Positions 20,185-29,202 of a DNA stretch of 64,000 nucleotides are shown piece by piece. The position numbers and the translations under genes are program-made. This DNA comes from Rhodobacterales bacterium (GTDB lineage: Bacteria > Pseudomonadota > Alphaproteobacteria > Rhodobacterales > Rhodobacteraceae). Under the pieces are notes generated by a model that saw only the letters and a list, made by a program, of their open reading frames with translations, was not told the DNA's origin and searched no databases. The stretch is from contig PDRW01000033.1 of NCBI GenBank assembly GCA_002746935.1, positions 62,001-126,000 of the forward strand, read 5' to 3'. How positions within the stretch are numbered: the stretch's first letter is position 1; each line of letters opens with the position of its first letter.

Positions 20185-20324
20185 GGCGCACAAGGACGGA
20201 CGGTCCGCCGCCGGCGCACAAGGACGGACGGTCCGCCGCCGGCGCACAAGGACGGACGGTCCGCCGCCGGCGCACAAGGGCCGGCTGCCCGCCGCCGGTG
20301 CACAAGGACAAAGAATCCGCCGCA
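20185..20324. repeat. Five 28-bp tandem repeats
   Basis: Three identical units (starts 20185, 20213, 20241) and two degenerate units (20269, 20297) of 28 bp. Each begins GGCGCACAAGGACGGACGG and ends TCCGCCGCC, and contains the dyad CGGAC-G-GTCCG. There are no spacers, so this is not a CRISPR array. The array begins 33 bases after the ABC-F stop codon. Confidence 0.92.
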
Positions 20325-20357
20325 GGCGAAGGCGGAGGCCCCCGCCGGGCAAAAGCG

Positions 20358-22274
20358 TCAGGCCTGCCCGAGCGCTGCGTCGAGCTTCTCCTGCGCTTCG
20401 ATCCACAGGGTCTCGGCGCGGTCCAGGGCCTGCATCACCTCGGCATGTTTCATCTGCCATTTGGCGATGTCGTCGGCCCGGCCGCCCTCGTAGAGCGCCG
20501 GGTCGGCGAGTTTGGCGTCGAGCCGGGCGCGCATCTCTTCGAGCTTTTCCACCCGGGCTTCGCATTTGCGCAGTTCGCCGCGCAGCGCCAGCAGGGCGTC
20601 GCGGTCGGGGCGTTTGGGGGCGGGACGACTGGTCTCGGGGCTTTTGGGGGCGGGGCCGCCGGTATCGGGGCGAGCCTGTCCGGCCCCGGGACGGCGCCCA
20701 GGTGTCGCCGCCGCATCGGAGGCCAGCAGCAGCTTTGCGTAAGCCGCGAGGTCGTCTTCGAACGGCGCCACCCGTCCGCCCTTCACCAGCCACAGCCGGT
20801 CGGCCACCAGCGACAGCAGGTGCATGTCGTGGCTGACCAGCACCACCGCGCCGCAATAGGCGGTGAGCGCCTCGATCAGCGCTTCGCGGCTCTCGATGTC
20901 GAGATGGTTGGTCGGCTCGTCCAGCACCAGCAGATGCGGCGCGTCGAGCGTGGCGACCAGCAGGGTGAGCCGCGCCTTCTGGCCGCCGGAAAGCTTGCCG
21001 ATCAGTGTATCGGCCTGATCGGCGTTGAGCCCGAAGCCCGAGAGCCGCGCCCGCCATTTCGGCGGCCCCTCCAGCGGACGCAACCGGCGCAGCATTTCCA
21101 GCGGGGTCTCGTTGCCGCGCAGCACATCCATCTGATGCTGGGCGAAATAGCCGATCCGCAGTCGCGAGCTGCGTTGCAGCTTGCCCGACATCGCCTCCAA
21201 CTCGCCGACGATCAGCTTCGCCAGCGTCGACTTGCCCTCGCCGTTCTTGCCCAGAAGTGCAATCCGGTCGTCCTGGTCGATGCGCAGATCGAGCCGCGAC
21301 AACACCGGGGTGCCGCCGTAACCGCAGGCCGCGCCCTCGATATTGATGATCGGCGGCGACAGCTCCTCGGGTTCCGGGAAGGAAAACCGGCGCAGCGCCG
21401 CCTCCTGCGGCGTGGCGATGAATTTGATCCGCTCGATCATCTTCAGCCGCGCCTGGGCCTGACGGGCCTTGGATTCCTTGTAGCGGAAGCGGTCGACGAA
21501 ACTTTGCAGATGCGCGCGGCGGGCCTCGGCCTTGCGGTTTTCGGCTTCGGCCACCGCCAGCCGGGCGGCGCGGGTGGCGGCGAAAGTGTCGTAAGGCCCC
21601 GAATAATAGGTGAGCTTGCGGTCTTCGAGATGCAGGATGCCGGTGACCGCGCGGTTGAGCAGCGCCCGGTCGTGACTGACGATGATCACCGTATGCGGGT
21701 AGCGGGCGAGGTAGTTTTCGAGCCAGAGCGCGCCTTCGAGGTCGAGGTAGTTGGTGGGCTCGTCGAGCAGCAGGAGGTCGGGCCGGGAAAACAGCACCGC
21801 CGCCAGCGCCACCCGCATCCGCCAGCCGCCGGAGAAATCGGCGCAGGGGCGCGTCTGGTCAGTGTCATCGAAGCCGAGCCCCTTGAGGATCGCCGCGGCG
21901 CGGGCCTCGGCCGACCAGGCGTCGATATCGGCCAGCCGGGTCTGGATCTCGGCGATGCGCAGCCCGTCCTGCGCGGCCTCGGCCTCGGCCAGCAGCGCGG
22001 CGCGTTCGGTATCGGCGGCGAGCACGGTGTCGATCAGGCTGACATCGCTGGCCGGGGCCTCCTGCGCCACGCCGCCGATCCGTGCGCCACGGGGCAGGGA
22101 GATGTCGCCGGTCTCAAGCGTGAGCTCGCCGCGGATCAGCCTGAACAGCGTGGTCTTGCCGGTGCCGTTGCGCCCGACAAGGCCGACCTTGTGGCCCTCG
22201 GGGATCACCGCGGAGGCATGGTCGATGAGCGGGCGGCCCTCGATGGAAAAGGAGATGTCGTCGATGCGCAGCAT
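20358..22274 (-). CDS. ABC-F family ATP-binding protein (Uup/YheS-like)
   Basis: A 638-residue soluble protein with two ABC ATPase domains and no membrane segments. ABC-F proteins act on ribosomes as translation factors or antibiotic-protection factors. Domain 1 has Walker A GRNGTGKT and Walker B LLLLDEPTNYLD; domain 2 has GKNGEGKS, LSGGQKARL and LLVLDEPTNHLD. The interdomain P-site tRNA linker is the basic stretch around RFRYKESKARQAQARLKM (near 265-285). A C-terminal coiled coil rich in Ala, Arg and Glu follows a Pro-rich hinge, as in YheS/Uup. The start is the ATG at MLRIDDISFS; a much longer frame upstream crosses a repeat region. Subfamily is not certain. Confidence 0.9.
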   Translation of the reverse strand: MLRIDDISFSIEGRPLIDHASAVIPEGHKVGLVGRNGTGKTTLFRLIRGELTLETGDISLPRGARIGGVAQEAPASDVSLIDTVLAADTERAALLAEAEAAQDGLRIAEIQTRLADIDAWSAEARAAAILKGLGFDDTDQTRPCADFSGGWRMRVALAAVLFSRPDLLLLDEPTNYLDLEGALWLENYLARYPHTVIIVSHDRALLNRAVTGILHLEDRKLTYYSGPYDTFAATRAARLAVAEAENRKAEARRAHLQSFVDRFRYKESKARQAQARLKMIERIKFIATPQEAALRRFSFPEPEELSPPIINIEGAACGYGGTPVLSRLDLRIDQDDRIALLGKNGEGKSTLAKLIVGELEAMSGKLQRSSRLRIGYFAQHQMDVLRGNETPLEMLRRLRPLEGPPKWRARLSGFGLNADQADTLIGKLSGGQKARLTLLVATLDAPHLLVLDEPTNHLDIESREALIEALTAYCGAVVLVSHDMHLLSLVADRLWLVKGGRVAPFEDDLAAYAKLLLASDAAATPGRRPGAGQARPDTGGPAPKSPETSRPAPKRPDRDALLALRGELRKCEARVEKLEEMRARLDAKLADPALYEGGRADDIAKWQMKHAEVMQALDRAETLWIEAQEKLDAALGQA

Positions 22275-22434
22275 GAGGGCGGCTTGCCAGAGGGCCGGTG
22301 GGCTGTCAATCGGCGGGCCGGAGGGGAATGCCCCGGGGAGGGGCGCGGTCTGTTCGGGGGGCTTTGGGGCGCGGCACCTCACCGTTTCCGGGCAATTCCC
22401 GGGCAATCGCGGCGGAGGGGCGGGTTCGGGATAG

Positions 22435-22464
22435 TCCATTAGTCCGGAATTCCGGACTAATGGA
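22435..22464. repeat. Perfect 30-bp palindrome
   Basis: The left half is TCCATTAGTCCGGAA and the right half is its exact reverse complement, with no spacer. It is much richer in A and T than its surroundings and lies 161 bases upstream of the ABC-F start on that gene's strand. It may be an operator or a hairpin in the transcript. Confidence 0.92.
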
Positions 22465-22546
22465 AACGCCATAATTGGGAGGTAAAACAAAGGGTTGCAG
22501 GGGTGAAAATGCCGGTTTCCGCCGGGTGCCGGCTGCCGTTTCTGGC

Positions 22547-22588
22547 GTCGCCCGTCGCCCGTCGCCCGTCGCCCGCCGCCCGTCGCTG
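22547..22588. repeat. Heptanucleotide GTCGCCC tandem repeat
   Basis: Four perfect GTCGCCC units (22547-22574) are followed by GCCGCCC and a partial unit. It is intergenic, starts 54 bases past the cobQ stop counted along cobQ's strand, and is a candidate for length variation. Confidence 0.85.
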
Positions 22589-22641
22589 GCCGCCCCGTCG
22601 CCGCCCGTCTCTGGCCGGGGCGCTGGCCGTCGCCCTGGCGC

Positions 22642-24132
<1,491 letters not shown>

Positions 24133-24572
24133 GCCCGCCCCCGATGTTGCACTGGCGCCTTCATCGCCCGGACGGCGCCGGGGCGCAAGCCGGGGCTTGG
24201 CAAAGGGGCGGACGACCCCCGGGGGGCCGGATGTGATGCGGTCGGATGTGGGGCGGCAGTGCAGTGATGCGGGCGGATGATGCGGTCCGGTACAGGGCAG
24301 CCGGGACGTGCAGACGCGGGTTCCGTAGCCGGTGTCACGCCCGTCGCCGGGGCGGGCTCGGCCGGGCAAGCCTGTCAGCGCGGGCGTGTCAGTGCCCCGC
24401 CGCGTCATGCGGCATTTGCCGGGCTGCCGATTGTTGCCGATTGTCGCCGATCCGGAAAAGCCCGGCCCTGGAGATACCGGGGAGATGCCGGCACGAAAAC
24501 GCGCCCCGAAGGGCGCGTTCGCTCGCGTCCGTTTCCGTCCGCCGCTGCGGGCTTTCGGGCCGGGCTGTGCCG
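24133..24572. other. Gap between cobQ and the DUF6280 gene
   Basis: About 440 bases with no credible gene. I looked on the minus strand for the conserved blocks of a cobalamin riboswitch in front of cobQ and did not find them. The end near 24500 holds the terminator of the upstream gene. Confidence 0.6.
24494..24519 (-). terminator. UUCG-loop intrinsic terminator after the DUF6280 gene
   Basis: On the minus strand a perfect 9-bp stem AACGCGCCC/GGGCGCGTT closed by a TTCG tetraloop, followed by TTCG. It lies 53 bases past the stop codon. Confidence 0.75.
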
Positions 24573-24905
24573 TCAGGCCGCGGCTGCGGCAGCCGCCGCC
24601 GCTTCCGCCGCGTGGCGGCGTTCGCTCTCTTCGCGCGACAGGGCGACCGACGTGCGCACGCCCTTGCCGACGAATTCCATCAGCCCCGACACCACCCGCT
24701 CGTTCGGGTCGATCCCGGCGCAACTCAGCACTTCCCGCCCGTCGCGCGACCGCGCCCAGCGGGCGATCTGTTCCGGGCCGTTGCCGTATTTCTTGTCATC
24801 TGCAATCGCGTCATCCAGAGCCGCCAGCACGACGGCTGCAAAAAGCTTGCGCGCGCGATTGCCCTGTTCGTTGTTGAACGCGGTTCCGTCTACACTATCC
24901 AACAT
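24573..24905 (-). CDS. DUF6280 family protein, conserved in Rhodobacteraceae, function unknown
   Basis: A 110-residue soluble, mostly helical protein that I recognise as the DUF6280-type protein of Rhodobacteraceae. It contains [25 protein letters not shown], then [25 protein letters not shown] with a single Cys, then [22 protein letters not shown]. The tail is a run of nine alanines. No catalytic motif or membrane segment is visible. AAGGA lies 7 bases before the ATG. It is divergent from efp with 217 bases between, and has its own strong terminator, so it is a single-gene unit. The basic Arg/Lys content would allow nucleic-acid binding, but that is only a guess. Confidence 0.82.
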   Translation of the reverse strand: MLDSVDGTAFNNEQGNRARKLFAAVVLAALDDAIADDKKYGNGPEQIARWARSRDGREVLSCAGIDPNERVVSGLMEFVGKGVRTSVALSREESERRHAAEAAAAAAAAA

Positions 24906-25051
24906 TCGGCGTCCTTTGTTCTTCTTGGTCTTGCGCTTCAGGGCTGAGCGCCACTATGGCCTTTCCAGACCGATTCGGTATCCCTCCAGGTGCATATCTA
25001 CCATGCATCAGACGCATAACACTTCCTTGTGTCCGACGATATATGGTTTGC

Positions 25052-25080
25052 TTGCCAGGGGTGCCGGGGCAAGATATAGG
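25052..25080 (+). promoter_or_regulatory. Candidate sigma-70 promoter of efp
   Basis: TTGCCA, 17 bases, TATAGG. The predicted transcript would start near 25087, about 36 bases before the efp ATG. Confidence 0.45.
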
Positions 25081-25122
25081 GAGCGTCAAACACCCGTCAA
25101 CCTTTTGCCAAAGTTTTGTCAC

Positions 25123-25686
25123 ATGCCTAAAATCAATGGAAACGAGATCAGACCCGGCAATGTGCTGGAGCATAACGGCGGCCTCTGGGCCGCGGTCAAG
25201 GTCGATCATGTGAAGCCGGGCAAGGGCGGCGCCTTCGCCCAGGTCGAGTTGCGCAACCTGCGCAACGGCTCCAAGCTCAACGAGCGCTTCCGCTCCGCCG
25301 ACAAGGTCGAACGCGTCCGCCTCGAGCAGAAGGACATGCAGTTCCTCTACGAATCCGACGGGATGCTGGTGTTCATGGACACCGAAACCTTCGAGCAGGT
25401 CGAGTTGCCCGCCGAGATCCTTGGCGACCGCCGTCCGTTTCTTCAGGATGGCATGACCATTGTTGTCGAGTTCTACGAGCATGAGGCGCTCAATGCGACC
25501 CTGCCGCAGAAGGTCACCTGCGTTGTCGCCGAGACCGAGCCGGTGGTCAAAGGCCAGACCGCGGCCAATTCCTTCAAGCCGGCGCTGCTGGACAATGGCG
25601 TGCGCGTGACGGTGCCGCCTTTCGTCGGCCCGGGCGAGGCGATTGTGGTCAACACCGAAACAATGGCCTATGCCGAACGCGCCTGA
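25123..25686 (+). CDS. efp: Translation elongation factor P
   Basis: A 187-residue three-domain tRNA-shaped factor that relieves ribosome stalling at polyproline. The functional lysine at the tip of domain I is Lys34 in VKPGKGGAF. Domains II and III are complete, ending in the conserved [19 protein letters not shown] segment. Only this ATG gives the conserved N-terminus [11 protein letters not shown]. No clear Shine-Dalgarno precedes it, so translation may depend on an A/U-rich or leaderless-like start region. No EpmA-type modification gene is present in the window. Confidence 0.95.
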   Translation: MPKINGNEIRPGNVLEHNGGLWAAVKVDHVKPGKGGAFAQVELRNLRNGSKLNERFRSADKVERVRLEQKDMQFLYESDGMLVFMDTETFEQVELPAEILGDRRPFLQDGMTIVVEFYEHEALNATLPQKVTCVVAETEPVVKGQTAANSFKPALLDNGVRVTVPPFVGPGEAIVVNTETMAYAERA

Positions 25687-25714
25687 CCGCGCCTGGGCTC
25701 TGCCCCGGATATAA

Positions 25715-25750
25715 CCCCGCGACACCTTGCGGCATCGCGGGGCCTTCGCT
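25715..25750 (+). terminator. Candidate terminator after efp
   Basis: An 8-bp stem CCCCGCGA/TCGCGGGG with a 12-base loop, followed by the pyrimidine-rich CCTTCGCT. Confidence 0.5.
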
Positions 25751-25957
25751 TTGACAGGGCAAGCGCGGTGCTTTCGGAGGGGGGGCCAAACCCGCGCTTC
25801 CCGGCCCATTGTATCCAGATACTGTCCATGGTCTCAGTTTCACCGCGAACAAGCCAGCAATAAGGCGCTCTGACGGCTATTTTGTGGCGCCAGGGCCGGA
25901 AATGGCCAGAGCACGTCGCGTTCACCTGGAGTCACGCCACCTGCGCTGTCGTTTGTT

Positions 25958-26002
25958 GTCGCATGTCGAAATGCGCAAAACCGGTACCCACTTTTGTGCG
26001 AC
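25958..26002 (-). repeat. Solo copy of the palindromic repeat family
   Basis: On the minus strand it opens GTCGCACAAAAGTGGG and closes CGACATGCGAC. The termini GTCGCA and TGCGAC are inverted, and inside them GCACAAAA can pair with TTTTGCGC. It matches the tandem array at 16629-16790. It lies just past the stop of the fructosamine-kinase-like gene. Confidence 0.75.
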
Positions 26003-26030
26003 ATACTCTGAACTCGGCGGCACTGCTGGT

Positions 26031-26831
26031 TCACACCCCGCTTTCGCGGAGAAACCGCTCGACCAGCCCCCGGTATCCCGCCCCGAACAGGGTGAGATGG
26101 ACCAGCGCCGGAAACAGTGTGTAGACCGCGCGGCGCTCCTGCCAGCCGGGGTCGGGCGCGCCATAGCCTTCGGCAAATCCCGCTCCCGGCTGCCCGAAAA
26201 GATGCAGCATGGCGAGATCCACCTCGCCGTGGCCCCGGTAGCAGGCGGGGTCGATCAGATGGATCGCCCCAGGTGTGGGCAACAGGTTGCCCGACCACAG
26301 ATCGCCATGCAGAAGCCCCGCCTTCGGCCGCGCGGGCAGGCGCTCGCCGAGCCGCGAGGCAAGCCGTTCCACCCGCCGGGCAAGCTCGGGCGCCAGACCG
26401 GGCACGAAGGGCAGGAGCCGCCGTTCGGCCCAGAAGCCCGGCCAGTCCGCCACCGGCGCGTTGGCGATGGTCACCGGGCCGAAGGCGTAATCCTCCTCCC
26501 AGCCATATGCGTCGCCGGCGTCCGCATGGAGCCCGGCCAGATCCGCGCCGAAGCGCGCCCAATGGGCGCGCCCTGGCCGCACCTCCTCCAGCGCTTCGAG
26601 AAACAGCACATCGCCCGAAATCCCCAGCACCCGCGGGGCAGGGGCCCCGGCCGCGGCGAGGGCCGCCAGCATCCGCGCTTCGCGCCCGACCAGCGGCCCG
26701 CGCTTCGCCACCACCACGCGGCCATCGGCAAGCCCCACCCGCAGCACCTCGGACAGATCGCCGCCGTGCAGCGCCGTGACATGCGCCGGTGCCACGGCGA
26801 AGACCTCCCGGCAGGCGGCGGAAAGCGTCAT
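26031..26831 (-). CDS. Fructosamine kinase family protein
   Basis: A 266-residue small-molecule kinase of the fructosamine/ketosamine-3-kinase group, related to aminoglycoside phosphotransferases. The catalytic loop is LLHGDLWSGN near residue 175, and the metal-binding Asp lies in HLIDPACYRGHGEVDLAM. The N-lobe carries the GGDLSEVLRV nucleotide loop and the VVAKRG lysine. Family members phosphorylate ketosamines for deglycation, although many bacterial ones have unknown substrates. The ATG starts one base after the ygfZ stop, so the two are cotranscribed. Confidence 0.85.
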   Translation of the reverse strand: MTLSAACREVFAVAPAHVTALHGGDLSEVLRVGLADGRVVVAKRGPLVGREARMLAALAAAGAPAPRVLGISGDVLFLEALEEVRPGRAHWARFGADLAGLHADAGDAYGWEEDYAFGPVTIANAPVADWPGFWAERRLLPFVPGLAPELARRVERLASRLGERLPARPKAGLLHGDLWSGNLLPTPGAIHLIDPACYRGHGEVDLAMLHLFGQPGAGFAEGYGAPDPGWQERRAVYTLFPALVHLTLFGAGYRGLVERFLRESGV

Positions 26832-26832
26832 C

Positions 26833-27597
26833 TCACCCCTCCCGGATCACCCGGGTGTGCCCGGCGTTCAGCGCCCCTTTGGCCCGGTCGAACCGCAGAT
26901 AGGCAATGGCGCGGCCCGACGCCACGGTGGTGAGCACGCCGACCTCGCGGCCGTCCTCGCCGGTCACCTTGTCGCCCGCGCGCGGCATGGGCCCTTCAAG
27001 GCCGACCCGCACATAGCCCTTGCGCAGCGTGGTCTTGTGCTTCATCCGCGCGGTGACTTCTTGGCCGACATAGCATCCCTTGCGGAAATCCACCCCGTGC
27101 AGCCGCTCGAAACCGGCCTCCAGGATGTAGGTGTCGGGCGTAAGCTCCGCCCCGTGTTGCGGGATCGCATGGGCCGTGCGCAGATCGTCCCAGTCGATCG
27201 CGGGCGGCTCGCCGGGCTCTTCCGAATAGCGCCGCCAGCCCAGAGACGGATGCCGCGGGTCTTCGAAAGCACCGTCCGGCATCGGCCGCGTGATCCCGCG
27301 AATCGCGTAAAGAGCGGTCTTTTCGATGTGCACATCGGCCCGCAGCCGGTACATGTTCAGCTTCTGCAAGAGCCCCATGCTCAAGTCGTCCGCCACGTCG
27401 AGCAGGATCGCGTCCCGCTCCGGGACCAGAAAGAAATCGGCCAGAAACTTGCCCTGCGGGGTCAGCAGCGCGGCGTAGCGGATGCTGTCGAGACCGCTGA
27501 CGTCATTGGTCACCAGCCGTTGCAGAAAGCTTTCGCGGTCCTTCCCGGTGATCCTGAAGATCACCCGCCCGGCATCTGTCTCGCCTGTCTCGCCCAT
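26833..27597 (-). CDS. ygfZ: YgfZ/GcvT-domain folate-binding protein (iron-sulfur and tRNA modification related)
   Basis: A 254-residue protein with the GcvT fold. The signature KGCYVGQEVTAR near residue 170 contains the cysteine conserved in YgfZ/IBA57 proteins, which use tetrahydrofolate to support maturation or repair of iron-sulfur enzymes such as MiaB. Residues 12-30 (FRITGKDRESFLQRLVTND) match the N-terminal family motif. GGAGAG precedes the ATG. It is the first gene of a two-gene unit with the fructosamine-kinase-like gene. It is shorter than E. coli YgfZ (326) but usual for alphaproteobacteria. Confidence 0.9.
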   Translation of the reverse strand: MGETGETDAGRVIFRITGKDRESFLQRLVTNDVSGLDSIRYAALLTPQGKFLADFFLVPERDAILLDVADDLSMGLLQKLNMYRLRADVHIEKTALYAIRGITRPMPDGAFEDPRHPSLGWRRYSEEPGEPPAIDWDDLRTAHAIPQHGAELTPDTYILEAGFERLHGVDFRKGCYVGQEVTARMKHKTTLRKGYVRVGLEGPMPRAGDKVTGEDGREVGVLTTVASGRAIAYLRFDRAKGALNAGHTRVIREG

Positions 27598-27881
27598 GGT
27601 TCTCTCCTGTGGTCTTGCGGATATATAACCTCATGCACCCGGGGAAAGAAGATGCGGCCCCCCTCCCGGTGGTGATCTTGACCTGTAGCTGTCACGCCGA
27701 AGCCGGACCCGGCCCCTGCCTTGCCACGCCCGGGGCGCGGGGCTCATAGCCGGTCTGACCCGCGAACGGGTGATCTCCGGTGGCGGCGCGAGGGCTTGAG
27801 GGATGCCACCCGTCGCAGCGCCGGGGCCGCGGGCGCGGTCCCGGGTCGAAGGCCCGCCCGGGCGTGGCGGCGCCGATCCCG

Positions 27882-28928
27882 CTATCGGCCGTCCGGCCGC
27901 ACCGGCCCGGTGGATTGGCCGAGGATCAGCTCTGCCTCCAGCAGGGTCTGGCGAGGCTCCCCTTCGCGCCCCCCTTCGCGGCCCTCAACGATCTCGATCA
28001 GCATTTCCGCCGCCAGCCGCCCGGCCTCGCGCACCGAAGAGCGGGTGGCGGTGAACACCGGCACTTCGGCGCGGTTTTGCAGATAGCTCAGATCGTCGTC
28101 ATGGGTGACGACCGAAATGTCGCGCCCGAGCCGGAACCCCGTCTCCTCGATCGCGCGCCGCACCCCGAAGGCGGCGATGATCGACGACACCAGAAAGGCG
28201 GTGGGCGGCGCGGGGCGGGCGAGGAAGCCGCGCGCCGCGGTGTAGCCGAGCCCTTCGGTCATCTCGTCGGAGGCGATCAGGCCCGGGTCGGCCGCGCGCC
28301 CGCGCGCCGCGAGCGCCGCTTCGAACCCCGCCTGCCGGCGGATGGCGAAATCCATGTCCGCGAGCCCGTTGACCAGCGCGATCCGCCGGTGCCCGAGGTC
28401 GAGCAGCAGATCGGTGGCGCGGCGGAAGGCACGGGTGTTGTTCATGTCCACCCAAGAATAGGGCTCGTCGCTGTCGGAGGCCCGGCCATGCACCACATAT
28501 GGTATGCCGATCCCGTTCAGCAGGTGAATCCGCGGATCCGCCTGCCGCGGCGCGTGCACGATCAGCCCGTCGACCGACCCCCTGGTGCACATGTCGCGAT
28601 AGGCCTGTTCCTGGGCGTGGTCGGGCACGATGGAGAGCAGCGTGTCATAGCCGCGCGCGGCGCAGATCTCGCCCGCCCCGGCGGTGAAATCGGTGAACAC
28701 CGGGTTCATCATCTCGTGGCGCGAGGCCAGCGGGATCACATGGCCGATCGCCATGGCGCGTCCGGTGGCGAGCGAGCGCGCCCGGGTGTTGGGCCGGTAG
28801 CCATGCGCCTCGGCCGCCTCGCGCACCCGCCGCCGGGTGGCCTCGGAAACCTCCGGGTAGCCGTTCAGCGCCCGGCTCACGGTGGTCTGGGAGAGGTTCA
28901 GCAGCGCTGAGAGGTCTTTGAGCTTCAT
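27882..28928 (-). CDS. aglR: LacI-family repressor of the alpha-glucoside operon
   Basis: A 348-residue LacI/GalR regulator. Residues 1-50 are the DNA-binding headpiece (MKLKDLSALLNLSQTTVSRALNGYPEVSEATRRRV) with the hinge helix around ATGRAMAIG; a periplasmic-binding-protein-like effector domain follows. The start is the ATG at MKLKD, the usual N-terminus of the family. It is transcribed away from aglEFGAK, as AglR is in Sinorhizobium. Two LacI-type operators lie in the intergenic region, one 15 bases from its own start, so it probably represses both itself and the agl operon until an alpha-glucoside binds. Confidence 0.88.
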   Translation of the reverse strand: MKLKDLSALLNLSQTTVSRALNGYPEVSEATRRRVREAAEAHGYRPNTRARSLATGRAMAIGHVIPLASRHEMMNPVFTDFTAGAGEICAARGYDTLLSIVPDHAQEQAYRDMCTRGSVDGLIVHAPRQADPRIHLLNGIGIPYVVHGRASDSDEPYSWVDMNNTRAFRRATDLLLDLGHRRIALVNGLADMDFAIRRQAGFEAALAARGRAADPGLIASDEMTEGLGYTAARGFLARPAPPTAFLVSSIIAAFGVRRAIEETGFRLGRDISVVTHDDDLSYLQNRAEVPVFTATRSSVREAGRLAAEMLIEIVEGREGGREGEPRQTLLEAELILGQSTGPVRPDGR

Positions 28929-28942
28929 GCGACCGGGGGCCT

Positions 28943-28955
28943 CAAACCGCTTTGG
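28943..28955. promoter_or_regulatory. Candidate AglR operator next to aglR
   Basis: CAAACCGCTTTGG, one base from the perfect dyad found at 29111. Its position 15 bases from the aglR start suggests autoregulation. Confidence 0.6.
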
Positions 28956-29072
28956 ATCGGCTTTCGAGCTTAGGGCAGGGGCGGCGTGTCTGTCAAAGGA
29001 AACCCCAGATCCCATATGTTGCGCCTTCCCTCGCCTGGGGGCGGGTTTTTGTGGCCAGACCGGGATGAAACA

Positions 29073-29101
29073 TTGACAGACGCGGGGCTGGCGGGTGATT
29101 T
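29073..29101 (+). promoter_or_regulatory. Candidate aglE promoter
   Basis: A perfect TTGACA is followed 17 bases later by TGATTT, a weak -10. The operator at 29111 would cover the transcription start, which fits repression. Confidence 0.4.
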
Positions 29102-29110
29102 TGCTCCCAT

Positions 29111-29124
29111 CCAAAGCGCTTTGG
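29111..29124. promoter_or_regulatory. AglR operator before aglE
   Basis: CCAAAGCGCTTTGG is a perfect 14-bp palindrome with the central CG step typical of LacI-family operators. It is 78 bases before aglE. Confidence 0.75.
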
Positions 29125-29202
29125 CGCGAGTCGAAAGGCCCGCCGGGCGCAAGGATTGTTTCAGGCGCCGCTTCTGGCGCGGATCTGGGAGGATACCGAG
29201 AA

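Larger units (their letters stand above)
19450..20357. other. Long gene-free gap between the ilvB leader and the ABC-F gene
   Basis: About 0.9 kb with no credible coding frame. The half next to ilvB is unremarkable. The half next to the ABC-F stop holds a perfect 19-bp hairpin and an array of five 28-bp tandem repeats, described separately. Open frames here are products of high GC and the repeats. Confidence 0.65.
22275..22641. other. Gene-free gap between cobQ and the ABC-F gene
   Basis: No gene is supported. The gap contains a perfect 30-bp palindrome at 22435 and a heptanucleotide repeat at 22547. Both are described separately. A promoter for the ABC-F gene probably lies here, but I could not place one with confidence. 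Confidence 0.6.
25687..26030. other. Gap between efp and the fructosamine-kinase-like gene
   Basis: Convergent gap without a credible gene. It holds a weak terminator after efp at 25715 and a solo copy of the palindromic repeat family at 25958. Nothing else is recognised. Confidence 0.6.

Noticed and set aside
20185-20324. CRISPR-like array
   Set aside because: The 28-bp units are directly adjacent with no spacers, and no cas gene is in the window.
24133-24572. Cobalamin riboswitch before cobQ
   Set aside because: I looked for the conserved B12-box and core blocks on the minus strand and did not find them. A covariance-model scan would be decisive.
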